Shown here: positions 52,287 through 63,466 of the stretch, in pieces
Position numbering within the stretch: the stretch's first letter is position 1
Layout: every line of letters starts with the position of its first letter
Position numbers and translations under genes: made by a program
Notes under the pieces: generated by a model
Databases searched by the model: none
What the model was told of the DNA's origin: nothing
The model's input: only the letters and a program-made list of their open reading frames with translations
DNA from: Tabrizicola sp.
Lineage (GTDB): Bacteria > Pseudomonadota > Alphaproteobacteria > Rhodobacterales > Rhodobacteraceae
Assembly (NCBI RefSeq): GCF_030373185.1
Contig: NZ_JAUCZH010000003.1
Coordinates: 1-64,000 of the forward strand
DNA length: 64,000 nt
Direction: 5' to 3'

Positions 52287-54872
52287 TCAGGCCAGCGTGC
52301 GCTGGATTTCTTCGCGCTCGAAGATCTCGATCACGTCGCCGGGGCGGATGTCTTCATACCGTTCGAACGCCATACCGCATTCCTGACCGGACTGGACTTC
52401 CTTCACCTCGTCCTTGAAGCGCTTCAACGTCTTCAGCGTGCCTTCGTGGATCACGACCGAATCGCGAAGCAGGCGAACCCCGGCAGACCGGCGCGCCACA
52501 CCTTCGGTGACCAGACAGCCGGCAACATGGCCAACGCCGGTAACCTTGAAGACTTCCTTGATCGTCGCATAGCCGATGAAGTTCTCCCGAACCTCGGCCT
52601 TGAGCAGGCCGGACGCTGCGGCTTTGATGTCATCCACCAGATCATAGATGATCGAGTAATAGCGGATCTCGACCCCTTTCTGGTTGGCAGACTGCCGGGC
52701 GCTGGCATTGGCGCGGACGTTGAAGCCGATGATCGGGGCTTTTGACGCCTCGGCCAGACCCACATCCGTGTCGGTGATCGCGCCAACGCCGGAATGCAGC
52801 ACGCGGACGCGCACTTCGTCGTTGCCGATCTTTTCCATCGCCTGAACGATGGCTTCGGCGGAACCCTGCACGTCGGCCTTGATAAGGATCGGCAGTTCGG
52901 CAACCGAGAGGTCAGCCTTGGCCTTGGCCATCAGCTGTTCCAGCGTGGTTGCGGCACCTGCGGCAGCGCGCTTGTCCTTGGCCGCTTTCTCGCGGTAGTC
53001 GGCGATTTCACGCGCTTGGGCTTCGGTTTCCACGACGTTCAGCGTGTCGCCGGCCGAGGGCGTGCCGGACAGGCCCAGCACTTCGACCGGAACCGACGGC
53101 CCCGCTTCCAGCACGGTTTCGCCCTTGTCGTTGATCAGCGCGCGCACCTTGCCCCACTGCTCGCCGACGACAAAGATGTCGCCTTTGCGCAGCGTGCCGT
53201 TCTGAACAAGAACGGTGGCGACAGGGCCACGGCCCACATCCAGCTTGGCTTCGATCACGGCACCGCTTGCCGCCCGGTTCGGGTTGGCCCGCAGTTCCAG
53301 AAGTTCGGCCTGAAGCGCAATCGCCTCCAGCAGGTTATCGATGCCCTTGCCGGTCTTGGCCGAAACCTCGACATCCTGCACGTCGCCCGACATGGCTTCG
53401 ACCACGATCTCATGCTGCAACAGATCCGTGCGGACCTTCTGCGGATCGGCATCGTGCTTGTCGATCTTGTTGATCGCCACGATCATCGGCACCTTTGCCG
53501 CCTTGGCATGGGCAATCGCCTCAACCGTCTGCGGCATCACGGCATCATCTGCCGCCACGACCAGAACGACGATATCCGTCACCTGAGCCCCGCGCGACCG
53601 CATCGAGGTAAAGGCCGCGTGGCCCGGGGTATCAAGGAAGCTGATCTTGGCCCCGGTATCCGTGGTTACCTGATAGGCGCCGATGTGCTGGGTGATCCCG
53701 CCAGCTTCACCGGACACGACATTGGCCTTGCGAATCGCGTCCAGCAGGCTGGTCTTGCCGTGGTCGACGTGGCCCATGATCGTGACGATCGGCGGGCGCG
53801 GCGCCAGATTTTCATCCGTGTCCTTCACCGTGTCGATGACCTGCTCCACGTCGGCATCCGACACGCGAACCGCCTTGTGGCCGAATTCCTCGATCACAAG
53901 TTCGGCGGTGTCGGCGTCGATGGACTGGTTCATCGTGACCATCATGCCCATCTTCATCAGCGATTTGACGACATCGGCGGCGCGTTCGGCCATCCGGTTT
54001 GCCAGTTCGCTGACCACGATGGTTTCCGGCAGCTGCACGTCGCGCACCTGCTTTTCGGCCTTCTGACCCAGACCAAGCGCCTTGGCGCGGGCCTTTTCCT
54101 GCTTGCGCTTCATCGCGGCAAGGCTGCGTTGCCGCCCGCCTTCACCTGCCAGCGCGTCATTCAGCGTCAGCTTGCCAGTGCGGCGCGCATCGTCGCCTGC
54201 GGTCCGCTTGGCACCACGGTCGGCGCGGTCATCACGGTCACGGTCAGTCTTGCGCGGCGCGAGGCCGGGCTTGGCCGAGGCCGGGCCGCGCGGATCACCC
54301 CCCGGAGTGGCAGTTGCCGGGGCCTGCTTGGCCTGCGCCTCGGCGGCAGCTGGTGCTGGCGTGGCGGAACGCGGGCGCGTGCCAAGCACATCGGCGCGGC
54401 GGGCTTCGGCGGCAGCCAGCTTGGCGGCGGCTTCGGCCTTGGCGGCACGTTCCTCTTCCTCGGCCTTCAGGCGAAGGGCTTCGGTGCGTTCGCGATCTTC
54501 ACGTTCTTTCGTCTCGATCTCTTCGCGGCGGCGGGCGCGGTCTTCTTCGCGCAGGCGGTCTTCCTCGGCGCGGCGCACCGCGTCTTCGGCTTCGCGGGCC
54601 TTGGCGGCACGAAGGGCAGCCATCCGCCGGTCCATTTCGGCATCAGAGATGCCGGCAGGCCGCTTTGACGGGTCGCCGTAAATGGTGGGCGCTGCCGACT
54701 GGCCAGCGCCGGGGGTTCCCGGCTTGGGTGCGGCGGTCGGAACGACCACGCGCTTTCGTTTCGTTTCGACCACGACGCTCTTGGTGCGGCCATGGCTGAA
54801 GCTTTGCTTCACCTGTCCGGAACGGGGCGCGCCCCCGAGGCCAAGAGGTTTCTTGCCGTCTGTATCGCTCAT
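52287..54872 (-). CDS. infB: Translation initiation factor IF-2
   Basis: An 861-aa GTPase that brings initiator tRNA to the 30S subunit. The N-terminal ~300 residues are a charged Lys/Arg/Glu/Ala-rich region with long helix ([20 protein letters not shown]). The G domain shows [22 protein letters not shown] and NKIDK, followed by domains II-IV ending in [17 protein letters not shown]. It is the last gene of the rimP-nusA-ylxR-infB operon, 5 nt after ylxR. Length is normal for alphaproteobacteria. Confidence 0.98.
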   Translation of the reverse strand: MSDTDGKKPLGLGGAPRSGQVKQSFSHGRTKSVVVETKRKRVVVPTAAPKPGTPGAGQSAAPTIYGDPSKRPAGISDAEMDRRMAALRAAKAREAEDAVRRAEEDRLREEDRARRREEIETKEREDRERTEALRLKAEEEERAAKAEAAAKLAAAEARRADVLGTRPRSATPAPAAAEAQAKQAPATATPGGDPRGPASAKPGLAPRKTDRDRDDRADRGAKRTAGDDARRTGKLTLNDALAGEGGRQRSLAAMKRKQEKARAKALGLGQKAEKQVRDVQLPETIVVSELANRMAERAADVVKSLMKMGMMVTMNQSIDADTAELVIEEFGHKAVRVSDADVEQVIDTVKDTDENLAPRPPIVTIMGHVDHGKTSLLDAIRKANVVSGEAGGITQHIGAYQVTTDTGAKISFLDTPGHAAFTSMRSRGAQVTDIVVLVVAADDAVMPQTVEAIAHAKAAKVPMIVAINKIDKHDADPQKVRTDLLQHEIVVEAMSGDVQDVEVSAKTGKGIDNLLEAIALQAELLELRANPNRAASGAVIEAKLDVGRGPVATVLVQNGTLRKGDIFVVGEQWGKVRALINDKGETVLEAGPSVPVEVLGLSGTPSAGDTLNVVETEAQAREIADYREKAAKDKRAAAGAATTLEQLMAKAKADLSVAELPILIKADVQGSAEAIVQAMEKIGNDEVRVRVLHSGVGAITDTDVGLAEASKAPIIGFNVRANASARQSANQKGVEIRYYSIIYDLVDDIKAAASGLLKAEVRENFIGYATIKEVFKVTGVGHVAGCLVTEGVARRSAGVRLLRDSVVIHEGTLKTLKRFKDEVKEVQSGQECGMAFERYEDIRPGDVIEIFEREEIQRTLA

Positions 54873-54877
54873 GCGTC

Positions 54878-55513
54878 CTACGTATCCTTCATGGCGGTAT
54901 CACCGCCGTCATGCCCGCCTGTCTGCCCACGCAGACCAGCAAGCTTTGCCGCTTCCTCTACAACACGGGTTCTGAGTCCACCAGCGGCAAGCGCGGCGTG
55001 TATCGCACGTTCGCGGCCGAATGCCAAACCCATTTCCCCTGCGCTCAAAACACCGATGAAACCGCGCGCGCCTTCCGGCGGGTGCAGTTTCGTCTTGCCG
55101 CGTTCCGACCCGTCGCTGGCCTGGATCAGCGTTGCCGCCTTGCCCTTGACCAGCCAGTCCTTCACCTTCTCATAGCCCATCACGGCATCACCTGCCTTGC
55201 GAGCCATGCTGAGAAGGTCGATCACCCGCTGGGTGATCAGTCGCTCCACCAGATCGGCCAGACCATCCGGCACCTTGACAGGCTGGCGTGCGGCGCGAGA
55301 GAAAAGCCCCTTCTTCGCCGCCTTCTCGATCAGTTCCCGGTCGGCCGAGACATAAATCCCGCGGCCCGGCAATTTGCCAAGCACATCTGGCACCACCACG
55401 CCATCGGGACCAACGCAAAAGCGGATCAATCCCGCCTTTGGCTGGCTTTCCCCGGTCGCAATGCACTTGCGTTCCGGTTCGTCCTGATCCTTTTCCCGAC
55501 CGCCGCGCGTCAT
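54878..55513 (-). CDS. YlxR/L7Ae-like RNA-binding protein
   Basis: A 211-aa two-domain protein. The N-terminal YlxR (DUF448) part reads [20 protein letters not shown] and [20 protein letters not shown]. The C-terminal part resembles ribosomal L7Ae-type folds ([43 protein letters not shown]). The start at [11 protein letters not shown] lies 25 nt after the nusA stop; the longer frame is the out-of-frame end of nusA. It is a conserved member of the nusA-infB operon, assumed to act in RNA or ribosome function or transcription control. Confidence 0.88.
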   Translation of the reverse strand: MTRGGREKDQDEPERKCIATGESQPKAGLIRFCVGPDGVVVPDVLGKLPGRGIYVSADRELIEKAAKKGLFSRAARQPVKVPDGLADLVERLITQRVIDLLSMARKAGDAVMGYEKVKDWLVKGKAATLIQASDGSERGKTKLHPPEGARGFIGVLSAGEMGLAFGRERAIHAALAAGGLRTRVVEEAAKLAGLRGQTGGHDGGDTAMKDT

Positions 55514-55538
55514 GCGCCTGGGGTTCCGAGGTCTGAAA

Positions 55539-57152
55539 TCAGACCTCGGCCTCCGAGTCTTCGGCCGCGTCGTCTTCGACGGGCTGTTCCAGATCGGCGG
55601 GGTCCACCCAGCCAAGCATGACACGCGCGGTCATGATCAGGTGCTGCGCTTCCTCAAGCGACATGTCGAATTTCTCAAGGACACCTTCGTCCTTCTTGCG
55701 CTGGCCGTTTTCGGTCGTCCAGCCGCCAGCAAGTTCCCAGTCGGCGCAGGTGGCAAAGTCTTCCAGCGTCTTGATGCCGTCCTCGCCCAGTGCTTCCAGC
55801 ATCTGCGGGGTCAGACCTTCAAAGCCGACAAGGCTGTCTTCCACACCCAGGGTGCGGGCGTTTTCCATGGCCTTGGCGTTGGCGGCTTCCAGATAATCCC
55901 GCGCGCGGGCCTGAAGTTCACCCGCGGTGCCTTCGTCAAAGCCGTCGATGGACAACAGCTCGTCCAGATCGACATAGGCGACTTCTTCAAGGTTGGTGAA
56001 GCCTTCCGCGACCAGAAGCTGCGCCATCATCTCGTCCACGTCGAGCGTATCCATGAAGAGCTTGGTGCGTTCGGCGAATTCCGCCTGGCGACGCTGCGAT
56101 TCTTCGGCTTCGGTCAGGATGTCGATATCTAGGCCCGTCAGCTGGCTGGCCAGACGCACGTTCTGGCCACGACGGCCGATGGCCAGCGAAAGCTGTTCGT
56201 CCGGCACCACGACTTCGATCTTGCCGGCCTCTTCGTCGATCACGACCTTGGACACTTCGGCAGGCTGCAGCGCGTTCACAAGGAACGTCGCCTGATCCTG
56301 GTTCCACGGAATGATGTCGATCTTTTCGCCCTGCAGTTCATTCACCACGGCCTGCACGCGGCTGCCGCGCATACCGACGCAGGCGCCCACGGGATCAATC
56401 GAGTTGTCGTAGCTGATCACCGCAATCTTGGCGCGGCTACCCGGGTCACGGGCGACGGCCTTGATTTCAATGATGCCGTCATAGATTTCAGGCACTTCCA
56501 TCTTGAACAGTTCCGCCATGAACTGCGGGTCGGTGCGCGACAAGAAAACCTGCGGGCCGCGCGGTTCGCGGCGGACGTCCTTGATGTAGCAACGGATGCG
56601 GTCGCCGATCCGATAGCTTTCGCGACCGATCTTTTCGTTCCGGCGCAGGATCGCTTCGCCACGGCCGATGTCGACGATGACATTGCCGTATTCCTCACGC
56701 TTGACCGCGCCGTTGATGATCGTGCCTTTGCGGTCACGGAATTCTTCATACTGGCGGTCACGTTCCGCCTCACGGACCTTTTGCAAGATCACCTGCTTGG
56801 CCGATTGCGCGGCGATGCGGCCAAGATCCACCGGGGGAACCTCGTCCACGATTTCGTCCCCGATCTGGGGATCGGCAAGGTAGGATTTGGCCTGCTTGAC
56901 CGTCACCTGGGCGTGGTGGTTTTCCACCGCGTCATCTTCAACCACGGTGCGGACGCGGGTGAACGAAGCGCGGCCGGTCTTGCGGTCAATCTTCACCCGG
57001 ATGTCCATTTCCGCGCCGTAACGCGACTTTGCGGCCCGGGCGAGGCTGTCTTCCATCGCCTGGATCACCAGTTCCGGGTCGATCATCTTTTCGCGCGCCA
57101 CCGCCTCGGCGGTTTGCAGCAGCTCCAGCTGGTTGGCCGATGTGATTGCCAT
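55539..57152 (-). CDS. nusA: Transcription elongation/termination factor NusA
   Basis: A 537-aa protein: an N-terminal RNA-polymerase-binding domain ([22 protein letters not shown]), an S1 domain ([21 protein letters not shown]), two KH domains ([37 protein letters not shown]) and C-terminal acidic repeats ([17 protein letters not shown]) ending in an acidic tail. It controls pausing, termination and antitermination. It lies 18 nt after rimP. NusA could act on the intrinsic terminator located in this operon's own leader. Confidence 0.97.
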   Translation of the reverse strand: MAITSANQLELLQTAEAVAREKMIDPELVIQAMEDSLARAAKSRYGAEMDIRVKIDRKTGRASFTRVRTVVEDDAVENHHAQVTVKQAKSYLADPQIGDEIVDEVPPVDLGRIAAQSAKQVILQKVREAERDRQYEEFRDRKGTIINGAVKREEYGNVIVDIGRGEAILRRNEKIGRESYRIGDRIRCYIKDVRREPRGPQVFLSRTDPQFMAELFKMEVPEIYDGIIEIKAVARDPGSRAKIAVISYDNSIDPVGACVGMRGSRVQAVVNELQGEKIDIIPWNQDQATFLVNALQPAEVSKVVIDEEAGKIEVVVPDEQLSLAIGRRGQNVRLASQLTGLDIDILTEAEESQRRQAEFAERTKLFMDTLDVDEMMAQLLVAEGFTNLEEVAYVDLDELLSIDGFDEGTAGELQARARDYLEAANAKAMENARTLGVEDSLVGFEGLTPQMLEALGEDGIKTLEDFATCADWELAGGWTTENGQRKKDEGVLEKFDMSLEEAQHLIMTARVMLGWVDPADLEQPVEDDAAEDSEAEV

Positions 57153-57170
57153 GGGTCTTGACTCCCGCCC

Positions 57171-57776
57171 TTAGTGTTTCGTCTCGGGGGTAGGCTCTTC
57201 GTCCTCGTCCCCGTCAATTTCTTCAATCTCGTCAAACTGGCCGTCAGCCGGTTCCTGCACCTTCTTCTGGCGCAGCATTTCGCTGATCAGTTCATCCGTC
57301 AGGATCAGCTTGGCGTCGGACAACCAGTCAAACTTGAGCCCGATGGTCAGATCTGCACCGGCTTCTTCGATCGTGATCAGCACTTCATCATCTTCGACAC
57401 CGGCCAGCGCACCCTTGAAGCGGCGGCGGCCGTCGATCAGTTCGGTCGTCTCGATCCGGGCCTCCCAGCCCTTCCACATCTCGAAATCCTTGAGCCGCGT
57501 CAGAGGCCGGTCGATCCCGGGGGATGAAACCTCAAGAACGTAATTTTCCTCGATCGGGTCTTCCACGTCCAGCACAGCCGAAACGGCGGTGGAGATCGCA
57601 CCGCATTCGTCAACGCCAATGCCGCCATCAGGCCGGTCAGCCATGATCTGCAAGACGCGAGTCCGCCCCCCCATCAGCCGGACGCGCACCAGTTCGAATC
57701 CCAGCCCCTCGATCACGGGGGTGATGATGTCGGCCAGCCGGCGGTCGATGGCAGTCTTGGCGATCAGATCGGACAT
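57171..57776 (-). CDS. rimP: Ribosome maturation factor RimP
   Basis: A 201-aa protein needed for 30S maturation. Family blocks are [39 protein letters not shown] and [21 protein letters not shown]. The C-terminal ~40 residues are an acidic extension. It is first in the operon. Its ribosome site is weak (GGAAC) and directly follows the U-run of a leader terminator, so translation initiation and attenuation could be linked. Confidence 0.95.
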   Translation of the reverse strand: MSDLIAKTAIDRRLADIITPVIEGLGFELVRVRLMGGRTRVLQIMADRPDGGIGVDECGAISTAVSAVLDVEDPIEENYVLEVSSPGIDRPLTRLKDFEMWKGWEARIETTELIDGRRRFKGALAGVEDDEVLITIEEAGADLTIGLKFDWLSDAKLILTDELISEMLRQKKVQEPADGQFDEIEEIDGDEDEEPTPETKH

Positions 57777-57785
57777 TCAGGTTCC

Positions 57786-57813
57786 AAAAACAAAAAACGG
57801 GCCAAGCGGCCCG
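57786..57813 (-). terminator. Intrinsic terminator/attenuator in the rimP leader
   Basis: On the minus strand CGGGCC-GCTT-GGCCCG (57813-57798) is followed directly by TTTTTTGTTTTT (57797-57786), the classic form of a Rho-independent terminator. It ends only about 10 nt before the rimP ATG, so every transcript from the proposed upstream promoter must read through it to express rimP, nusA, ylxR and infB. Confidence 0.75.
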
Positions 57814-57831
57814 CCCGTGACGATCGGTAGC

Positions 57832-57850
57832 TTCGAGTGTGGACCTCGAA
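57832..57850 (-). ncRNA. Leader hairpin upstream of rimP (part of a short structured leader RNA)
   Basis: TTCGAG (57832-57837) and CTCGAA (57845-57850) form a 6-bp stem with a 7-nt loop, extendable by GGT/ACC. With the terminator hairpin it would make an ~80-nt structured leader starting near 57858. It is not a tRNA: no T-arm or acceptor stem can be formed. It could be an attenuator element or a short terminated RNA. Confidence 0.4.
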
Positions 57851-57865
57851 ACCGCTGTTGCAAGC

Positions 57866-57894
57866 GATATACGCCGCAGGGGATGAGTCTGCAA
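57866..57894 (-). promoter_or_regulatory. Candidate promoter of the rimP-nusA-ylxR-infB operon
   Basis: On the minus strand TTGCAG (57894-57889), a 17-nt spacer, and TATATC (57871-57866) give a sigma-70-like promoter. It would produce an 80-nt leader that includes both hairpins. Confidence 0.45.
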
Positions 57895-58057
57895 GGGGCA
57901 GACTGACCCTTGCGAAACGTGGGTTTGAGATCCTTGGCAAAGCTGCGCCCAAGGTTCACATTCTTGTCCAACCCGCGCGCCCAAGATTGCCCCGGTCCGG
58001 TCAAGCTGCGATAGTCAGGCTGCAACCCCGAGAAACCCGAAGGAGGGGCCTGACCTG

Positions 58058-59878
58058 ATGCCCGCCTTGCGTGGAAATCTTCGGATCCTTCAGGCAATCG
58101 CCGTGATCGGCCTTTGCCTTTGCGCCCCGCAGTCCTGGGCGCTTGAGCAGCTCGATTTTCGGGTTTCCGGCGGGGACGAAGCCGTGGCCGAGGCGGTCAG
58201 AACGGCGTCGCTGGTCCGGTCGCTGCAAGCGCAGGGCCAGAACGTCCCGCAAGATCTTCTGGCCGCCGCCCGCGCCGACTACGGGCGGATTCTGGCAGCC
58301 CTTTACGCCAAGGGGCATTATTCGGCGGTCATCCAGATCAAGATTGACGGGCGTGAGGCCGCCGATATCCCGGCGCTGAACGTTCCCGTGACGATCTCGT
58401 CGATCGTGGTCATGGTCGACCCCGGGCCGCCGTTCCGCTTCAACGCGGCAAGGGTTGACCCGCTGGCCCCCGGAACACCCCTGCCCGACGGCTTTCGCAC
58501 CGGTCAGATTGCAGAAAGCGGGCTGGTAAGCGACGCCGTCGAGGTGTCTATCCGTGCTTGGCGCGAGGTCGGGCATGCCAAGGCGGCCATTGCGGACGAA
58601 ACCGTCGTCGCCGACCATCGAGCGGCGTTGCTGGATGTCGATCTGCGCCTTGCCCCCGGGCCAAGGCTGCGTTTCGGGCCGCTTGCGGTGGAAGGTGAGG
58701 CCCGAATGCGGGAACGCCGGATCCAGAAAATCGCCGGGCTACCCGAAGGCCGGGTCTTCAGCGAATCAGACCTGCGCCGGGCCGAAGAACGACTGCGCCG
58801 CACCGGCATTTTCAGCACGGTGGTCTTGACCGAGGATGATTCCATCACCGCGCCCGACCTTCTGGGCGTGACCGCCACGGTCGTTGAACAGAAGCCGCGC
58901 CGCTTTTCCCTTGGCGCGGAAATCGCCAGCCTTGACGGCGTGTCGCTGACCGGATCATGGCTGCACCGCAACCTTCTGGGTGGCGGTGAGCGGCTCATGC
59001 TGGAAGGGTCGATCACGAACATCGGGTCCGGGGCCAGCGGGATCGACTATGCCTTTGGCGTCACGCTTGACCGCCCTGCCACGCTTACACCCGATACGAC
59101 AGCCGGGCTTCTGTTCAATTTCTCCCATCTGGATGAGGTGGACTACTTCTCCGATACCTTGGAGTTCGGGCTTGCCTTCTCGCATATCTTCTCGGAGCGG
59201 CTGACGGCGCAGGCAGGCCTGACCTATTCCGACCAGAATGGCCGCGATCCCGGCGGGGATTTCAATTTCCGCAATCTGTCGCTTCCCGTCGGCTTCACCT
59301 GGGATCGGCGCGACGATCCGCGCAATGCGACACGCGGCACCTATCTTGATGCCACGGTGATGCCGTTTCTTGGCTTCCAGACAACGGGGTCCGGCGTGCG
59401 AGGCACCCTCGATGGCCGGGCCTACCGCAGCCTTGGCACCCCGGGCCGGTTCGTGATTGCGGTGCGGGCGCAAGGCGGCGTTGTCCTGGGGCCTACCCTT
59501 CTGCAGACCCCGCGTGATCTTCTGTTTTTTTCCGGTGGTGCCGGGACGGTCCGGGGCCAACCCTATCGATCCCTTGGCATCCCGGTCACCCGGATGATCG
59601 GACCCGAGTTTCAGATCGGCGGCCAGTATTTCCTTGCCGGATCACTGGAACTTCGGGCCAAGGTAACGGACCGGATCGGTGTCGTCGGCTTTGTCGATGC
59701 GGGCAGTATCGGGCTTGAGGGGTTCTTTGACGACTTCTCGAAACCGCATGCCGGGGCGGGGCTGGGCTTGCGCTATGATACCGGCTTTGGTCCGATCCGG
59801 CTGGACATCGCAGCCCCGGTCAGCGGCACCACTGGCGACGGCGTGCAGGTCTATATCGGACTGGGGCAGGCGTTCTGA
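58058..59878 (+). CDS. tamA: Outer-membrane translocation and assembly module protein TamA
   Basis: A 606-aa Omp85-family protein: signal peptide (IAVIGLCLCAPQSWALEQ), POTRA domains across residues ~30-260 (e.g. GPLAVEGEARMRERRIQKIAG), then a 16-strand beta barrel with the Omp85 features GAGTVRGQPYRSLG (conserved loop 6 VRG-type motif) and the terminal strand VQVYIGLGQAF ending in Phe. AAGGAGGGG precedes the ATG. It inserts autotransporters and other barrel proteins with TamB, whose gene overlaps its stop by one base (TGATG). Confidence 0.93.
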   Translation: MPALRGNLRILQAIAVIGLCLCAPQSWALEQLDFRVSGGDEAVAEAVRTASLVRSLQAQGQNVPQDLLAAARADYGRILAALYAKGHYSAVIQIKIDGREAADIPALNVPVTISSIVVMVDPGPPFRFNAARVDPLAPGTPLPDGFRTGQIAESGLVSDAVEVSIRAWREVGHAKAAIADETVVADHRAALLDVDLRLAPGPRLRFGPLAVEGEARMRERRIQKIAGLPEGRVFSESDLRRAEERLRRTGIFSTVVLTEDDSITAPDLLGVTATVVEQKPRRFSLGAEIASLDGVSLTGSWLHRNLLGGGERLMLEGSITNIGSGASGIDYAFGVTLDRPATLTPDTTAGLLFNFSHLDEVDYFSDTLEFGLAFSHIFSERLTAQAGLTYSDQNGRDPGGDFNFRNLSLPVGFTWDRRDDPRNATRGTYLDATVMPFLGFQTTGSGVRGTLDGRAYRSLGTPGRFVIAVRAQGGVVLGPTLLQTPRDLLFFSGGAGTVRGQPYRSLGIPVTRMIGPEFQIGGQYFLAGSLELRAKVTDRIGVVGFVDAGSIGLEGFFDDFSKPHAGAGLGLRYDTGFGPIRLDIAAPVSGTTGDGVQVYIGLGQAF

Positions 59879-62800
59879 TGCGGCGGGTTCTTCTTCTTGC
59901 GGCGGCTTTGGCGGTGGGTCCGGCGCATGCTCAGGACAGCGACCAGGGCTTTCTGGCCGCCTTTCTGGAAGACAGCCTGTCCGATGCCGGACGGCAGGTC
60001 ACCATCACCGGCTTTGCTGGCGCCCTTTCCGCCCGCGCCACGATCGAGACGCTGACGATTGCCGATGACACGGGCATCTGGCTGACCGTCGAGGGTGTGA
60101 CACTGGACTGGAGCCGGTCGTCGCTTCTGTCCGGCGCGCTGGAAGTCAGCGAGCTTTCCGCCGCCAGCATCACCATGTCCCGCCTGCCCGACACCGGCGA
60201 CAGCTCCCTGCCCTCGCCCGAAGCGTCAAGTTTCAGCCTGCCGGAACTGCCGGTTTCCATCGACGTGGGCCGGATTGCCGCCGGCCAGATCGTCTTGGGC
60301 GAAGGGGTCTTGGGCCAGCCGGTCACAGGCAGCCTTGAAGCCACGCTGCGGCTGGCCGAAGGGGCCGGGCGGGCCACGCTGGACCTGATCCGCAGCGGCG
60401 AAGGGCCGGAAGGCGAGATCATCCTTGACGCCGCCTACGACAACACCAGCCGCAATCTGGACCTGTCGCTGACGGCAGGCGAAGGAGCTGGGGGCGTGGT
60501 CGCCAGCCTTCTGGGCATCCCGGGCGCGCCGGCCACCGAATTCCGGCTGGAAGGGACCGGGCCGGTCGAGGCGTTCGCGGCCGATATCAGCCTTGCCACG
60601 GATGGCGAAGACCGGCTGTCCGGCAAGATCACCCTGATCGGCGAGGCCGGGGCGGACTATCGTTTGCAGGCGGCGGTAGCGGGCAACCTTGCCCCGCTTC
60701 TGGTGCCGGAACATGTGGATTTCTTCGGAACCAATGTCAGCCTGACGCTTGATGCCCAAAGGTCCGCCATCGGGCGGGTCACGGTGAACAGGTTCTCGGT
60801 GCAGGCGCAATCGCTTGCACTTGACGGCGCGGCCGTGCTTGCCGCCGACGGCCTGCCCGAAGAAATTTCCGTCAGCGGGTCACTTGCCGCGCCTGACGGG
60901 TCTGCGCTTCTGCTGCCCTTTGGCGACACCCCCACACGGATCGACCGGGCCGAATTCCAGCTTGATGCGGACCTGGCTACGGGGATGGGCTGGAGGGCGT
61001 CTGCTCTGGTTCAGGGCCTTGACCGCGAGGAATTTCAGGCCGCGCGTCTGTCCCTGACCGGGTCGGGACGGATCGGGCGCACACCGGCTGGAAACAGCCT
61101 TGGCGGTACGCTGGCCCTTGATGCAACCGGGCTTTTGCCCAAGGATGCGGCGCTGTCGGCAGCACTTGGGCCATCGCTTGCGGGTGGTCTGAAGCTCCAC
61201 TTCCTGCAAGGCGGCGGCGCGGTCAGCCTGTCAGACATGCGTCTGGATGGGGAAGGTTTTTCAGGTGGTGGAGCCTTGCGGATCGAAGGTCTCGTCACCG
61301 GGTTGCGCACAACCGGACGACTGGCAATCACCGCCGAAGACCTTTCGCGCTTTTCGCTTCTGGCCGGGCGCCCGCTTGGTGGCAGCGGCACCATAAGCCT
61401 TAACGGCAGCGCCACCGGTCTGTCCGGCTTTCTGGACGGCACCGCCGAGGTGACAGGCGAAGACCTGCAAGTCGGGGTAGATCAGATCGACCGGCTGATG
61501 TTGGGCCAGTCGCGCGCGGCTCTGTCCGTGTTTCGGGACGAGACGGGAACGACCATCCGATCCTTCGACCTTGCCGCCGGAACGCTGTCGGCCACGGGTG
61601 AGGGCAGGCTGACCTCTGCCGGGTCAGATCTTCGCGCCAGCGTGACGCTTTCAGATCTGTCCGGCCTTGATCCGGGTTTCGCAGGGTCGGCAGGCATTGA
61701 GGCGGAATTCAGCGGAACCGCCGACCTTGCCGGACTCCAGATCACCGGCACCGCAAACCGTCTGCAATTGGGCAATCCGACGGTTGACAGCCTGCTTGCC
61801 GGCGAAAGCGGCCTTTCCGCTGATCTGCAACTTGCGGACGGACGCCTGCGGATCACTTCTGCACGCCTTGCCAACCCCCAGCTTGAAATATCAGCCGAGG
61901 GGGAACTGGCCGAAACCACCCGCAGGCTGGTGATCGAGGCGCGGTTGGCGAACCTTGGTCTCTTGATCTCCGATTTGCAGGGGCCGCTGACGGTGGCCGG
62001 ACAGGCCACCGAAGATGCATCGGGCTACGAAATAGACCTTGCCGGTCGGGGGCCGGGGCAGGTGAACGGACAGATTACAGGGCGGATCGCGGCCAACCTT
62101 GCCTCGGCCGATCTGGTGATTTCCGGCACCGGACAAGCGGGGCTTGCCAATCTCTTCATCGCGCCGCGCGCCGTTGACGGGCCGATCCGCTATGACCTGC
62201 GGCTGGTCGGGCCGTTTCAGACCTCATCGCTTTCCGGGCGCGTCACCTTGTCCAGCGGGCGGCTGAGCGACCCCGCTCTGGGATTTGCGCTGGAAGGGAT
62301 CGAGGCCTTGGCTGATGTGCAGGGCGGGCAGGCGCGGCTTTCCGCCACCGCGGGTCTGTCTACCGGCGGCATGGTGCGGGCCGATGGCTCGATCGGCCTT
62401 TCGCCGCCCTTTCCGTCAGATCTTTCGGTGAACTTCGACCGGGTCCGCCTCTTCGACCCCGAGCTTTACGAAACAACAGTTGGTGGCAACATCCGTGTAA
62501 GCGGCCCACTTGTGGGCGGAGCAACGGTAAACGGTGCGCTCCTTTTGTCAGAGACTGAACTGCGCGTCCCCGAATCCGGCTTCGGTTCGGCAGAGACGCT
62601 GCTAGAGGTGACCCACCTGAACGAACCGGCGGCAGTTCGGGCGACGCGCGTCCGGGCGGGGCTTCTTGACGGGCCGGGCAGCGCGGCAGGCGCCCCCCGT
62701 GCGACGGCACCATTCGGACTTGACCTGACCATTTCGGCACCAAGCCGCATTTTCCTGCGGGGCAGGGGCATCGATGCCGAACTCGGCGGGACAATCCGGC

Positions 62801-63405
62801 TTACGGGAACCAGCGCACAGATCGTGCCAGCCGGTGCCTTCAACCTCATTCGTGGCCGGATGGACATTCTGGGCAAGCGACTGGTGCTGGCAGAAGCCAA
62901 CCTGCAACTGGAGGGCAGCTTTGTGCCAATCCTTCAGGTCTCTGCCAGCAACGCAAGCGATGGAATCGTCAGCTTTGTGACCATTGCCGGCCCTGCCGAT
63001 GATCCCGAGGTGTCCTTCACATCGGTCCCGGCCCTGCCTCAGGAAGAAGTGCTGGCACGGCTGCTTTTCGGAAGGGGATTCGACAACATCTCGGCCCTGC
63101 AAGCCGCGCAACTTGCCAATGCGGTCGCAACGCTGGCCGGTCGCGGTGGCGCAGGGCTGGTCAACCGCCTGCGGCAAAGCTTTGGCCTTGATGATCTGGA
63201 TCTGACCACCGCCGAGGACGGATCAACCGCACTGACGGCGGGCAAATACATCGCCAGGAACGTTTATACCGAAGTCGAGATCGAACAGGGTGGCAAAAGC
63301 CGGATCAACCTGAACCTTGATCTGCGGCCCGGCGTGACGGTCAAGGGCCGGGTGGGTGCCGACGGTGAAACCGGCATCGGCGTCTTCATCGAACGGGATT
63401 ACTGA
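59878..63405 (+). CDS. tamB: Translocation and assembly module subunit TamB
   Basis: A 1175-aa protein with an N-terminal signal anchor (LLLAAALAVGPAHAQ), a long periplasmic beta-helical stretch of repeated strand pairs (e.g. ISVSGSLAAPDGSALLLPFG, GSGTISLNGSATGLSGFL), and the conserved C-terminal TamB (DUF490) domain (LLFGRGFDNISALQAAQLAN, TEVEIEQGGKSRINLNLDL, ending GVFIERDY). It spans the periplasm, may guide lipids or proteins to the outer membrane, and partners TamA. Length is typical of the family. Confidence 0.94.
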   Translation: MRRVLLLAAALAVGPAHAQDSDQGFLAAFLEDSLSDAGRQVTITGFAGALSARATIETLTIADDTGIWLTVEGVTLDWSRSSLLSGALEVSELSAASITMSRLPDTGDSSLPSPEASSFSLPELPVSIDVGRIAAGQIVLGEGVLGQPVTGSLEATLRLAEGAGRATLDLIRSGEGPEGEIILDAAYDNTSRNLDLSLTAGEGAGGVVASLLGIPGAPATEFRLEGTGPVEAFAADISLATDGEDRLSGKITLIGEAGADYRLQAAVAGNLAPLLVPEHVDFFGTNVSLTLDAQRSAIGRVTVNRFSVQAQSLALDGAAVLAADGLPEEISVSGSLAAPDGSALLLPFGDTPTRIDRAEFQLDADLATGMGWRASALVQGLDREEFQAARLSLTGSGRIGRTPAGNSLGGTLALDATGLLPKDAALSAALGPSLAGGLKLHFLQGGGAVSLSDMRLDGEGFSGGGALRIEGLVTGLRTTGRLAITAEDLSRFSLLAGRPLGGSGTISLNGSATGLSGFLDGTAEVTGEDLQVGVDQIDRLMLGQSRAALSVFRDETGTTIRSFDLAAGTLSATGEGRLTSAGSDLRASVTLSDLSGLDPGFAGSAGIEAEFSGTADLAGLQITGTANRLQLGNPTVDSLLAGESGLSADLQLADGRLRITSARLANPQLEISAEGELAETTRRLVIEARLANLGLLISDLQGPLTVAGQATEDASGYEIDLAGRGPGQVNGQITGRIAANLASADLVISGTGQAGLANLFIAPRAVDGPIRYDLRLVGPFQTSSLSGRVTLSSGRLSDPALGFALEGIEALADVQGGQARLSATAGLSTGGMVRADGSIGLSPPFPSDLSVNFDRVRLFDPELYETTVGGNIRVSGPLVGGATVNGALLLSETELRVPESGFGSAETLLEVTHLNEPAAVRATRVRAGLLDGPGSAAGAPRATAPFGLDLTISAPSRIFLRGRGIDAELGGTIRLTGTSAQIVPAGAFNLIRGRMDILGKRLVLAEANLQLEGSFVPILQVSASNASDGIVSFVTIAGPADDPEVSFTSVPALPQEEVLARLLFGRGFDNISALQAAQLANAVATLAGRGGAGLVNRLRQSFGLDDLDLTTAEDGSTALTAGKYIARNVYTEVEIEQGGKSRINLNLDLRPGVTVKGRVGADGETGIGVFIERDY

Positions 63406-63466
63406 CGAAGCCCGCTTGCCGCATCCGTTGTCGCTCAAGCGCCCAGTGCAGGCTTTCAGTCCCGCC

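Noticed and set aside
52794-54668. A 624-codon frame opposite infB
   Set aside because: Mirrors the infB coding sequence; no start signal and no family.
57777-58057. A tRNA upstream of rimP, as metY is in E. coli
   Set aside because: The hairpins here do not form a cloverleaf, there is no GGTTCGAATCC-like T-arm and no 3' CCA; the elements read better as a leader with an intrinsic terminator.
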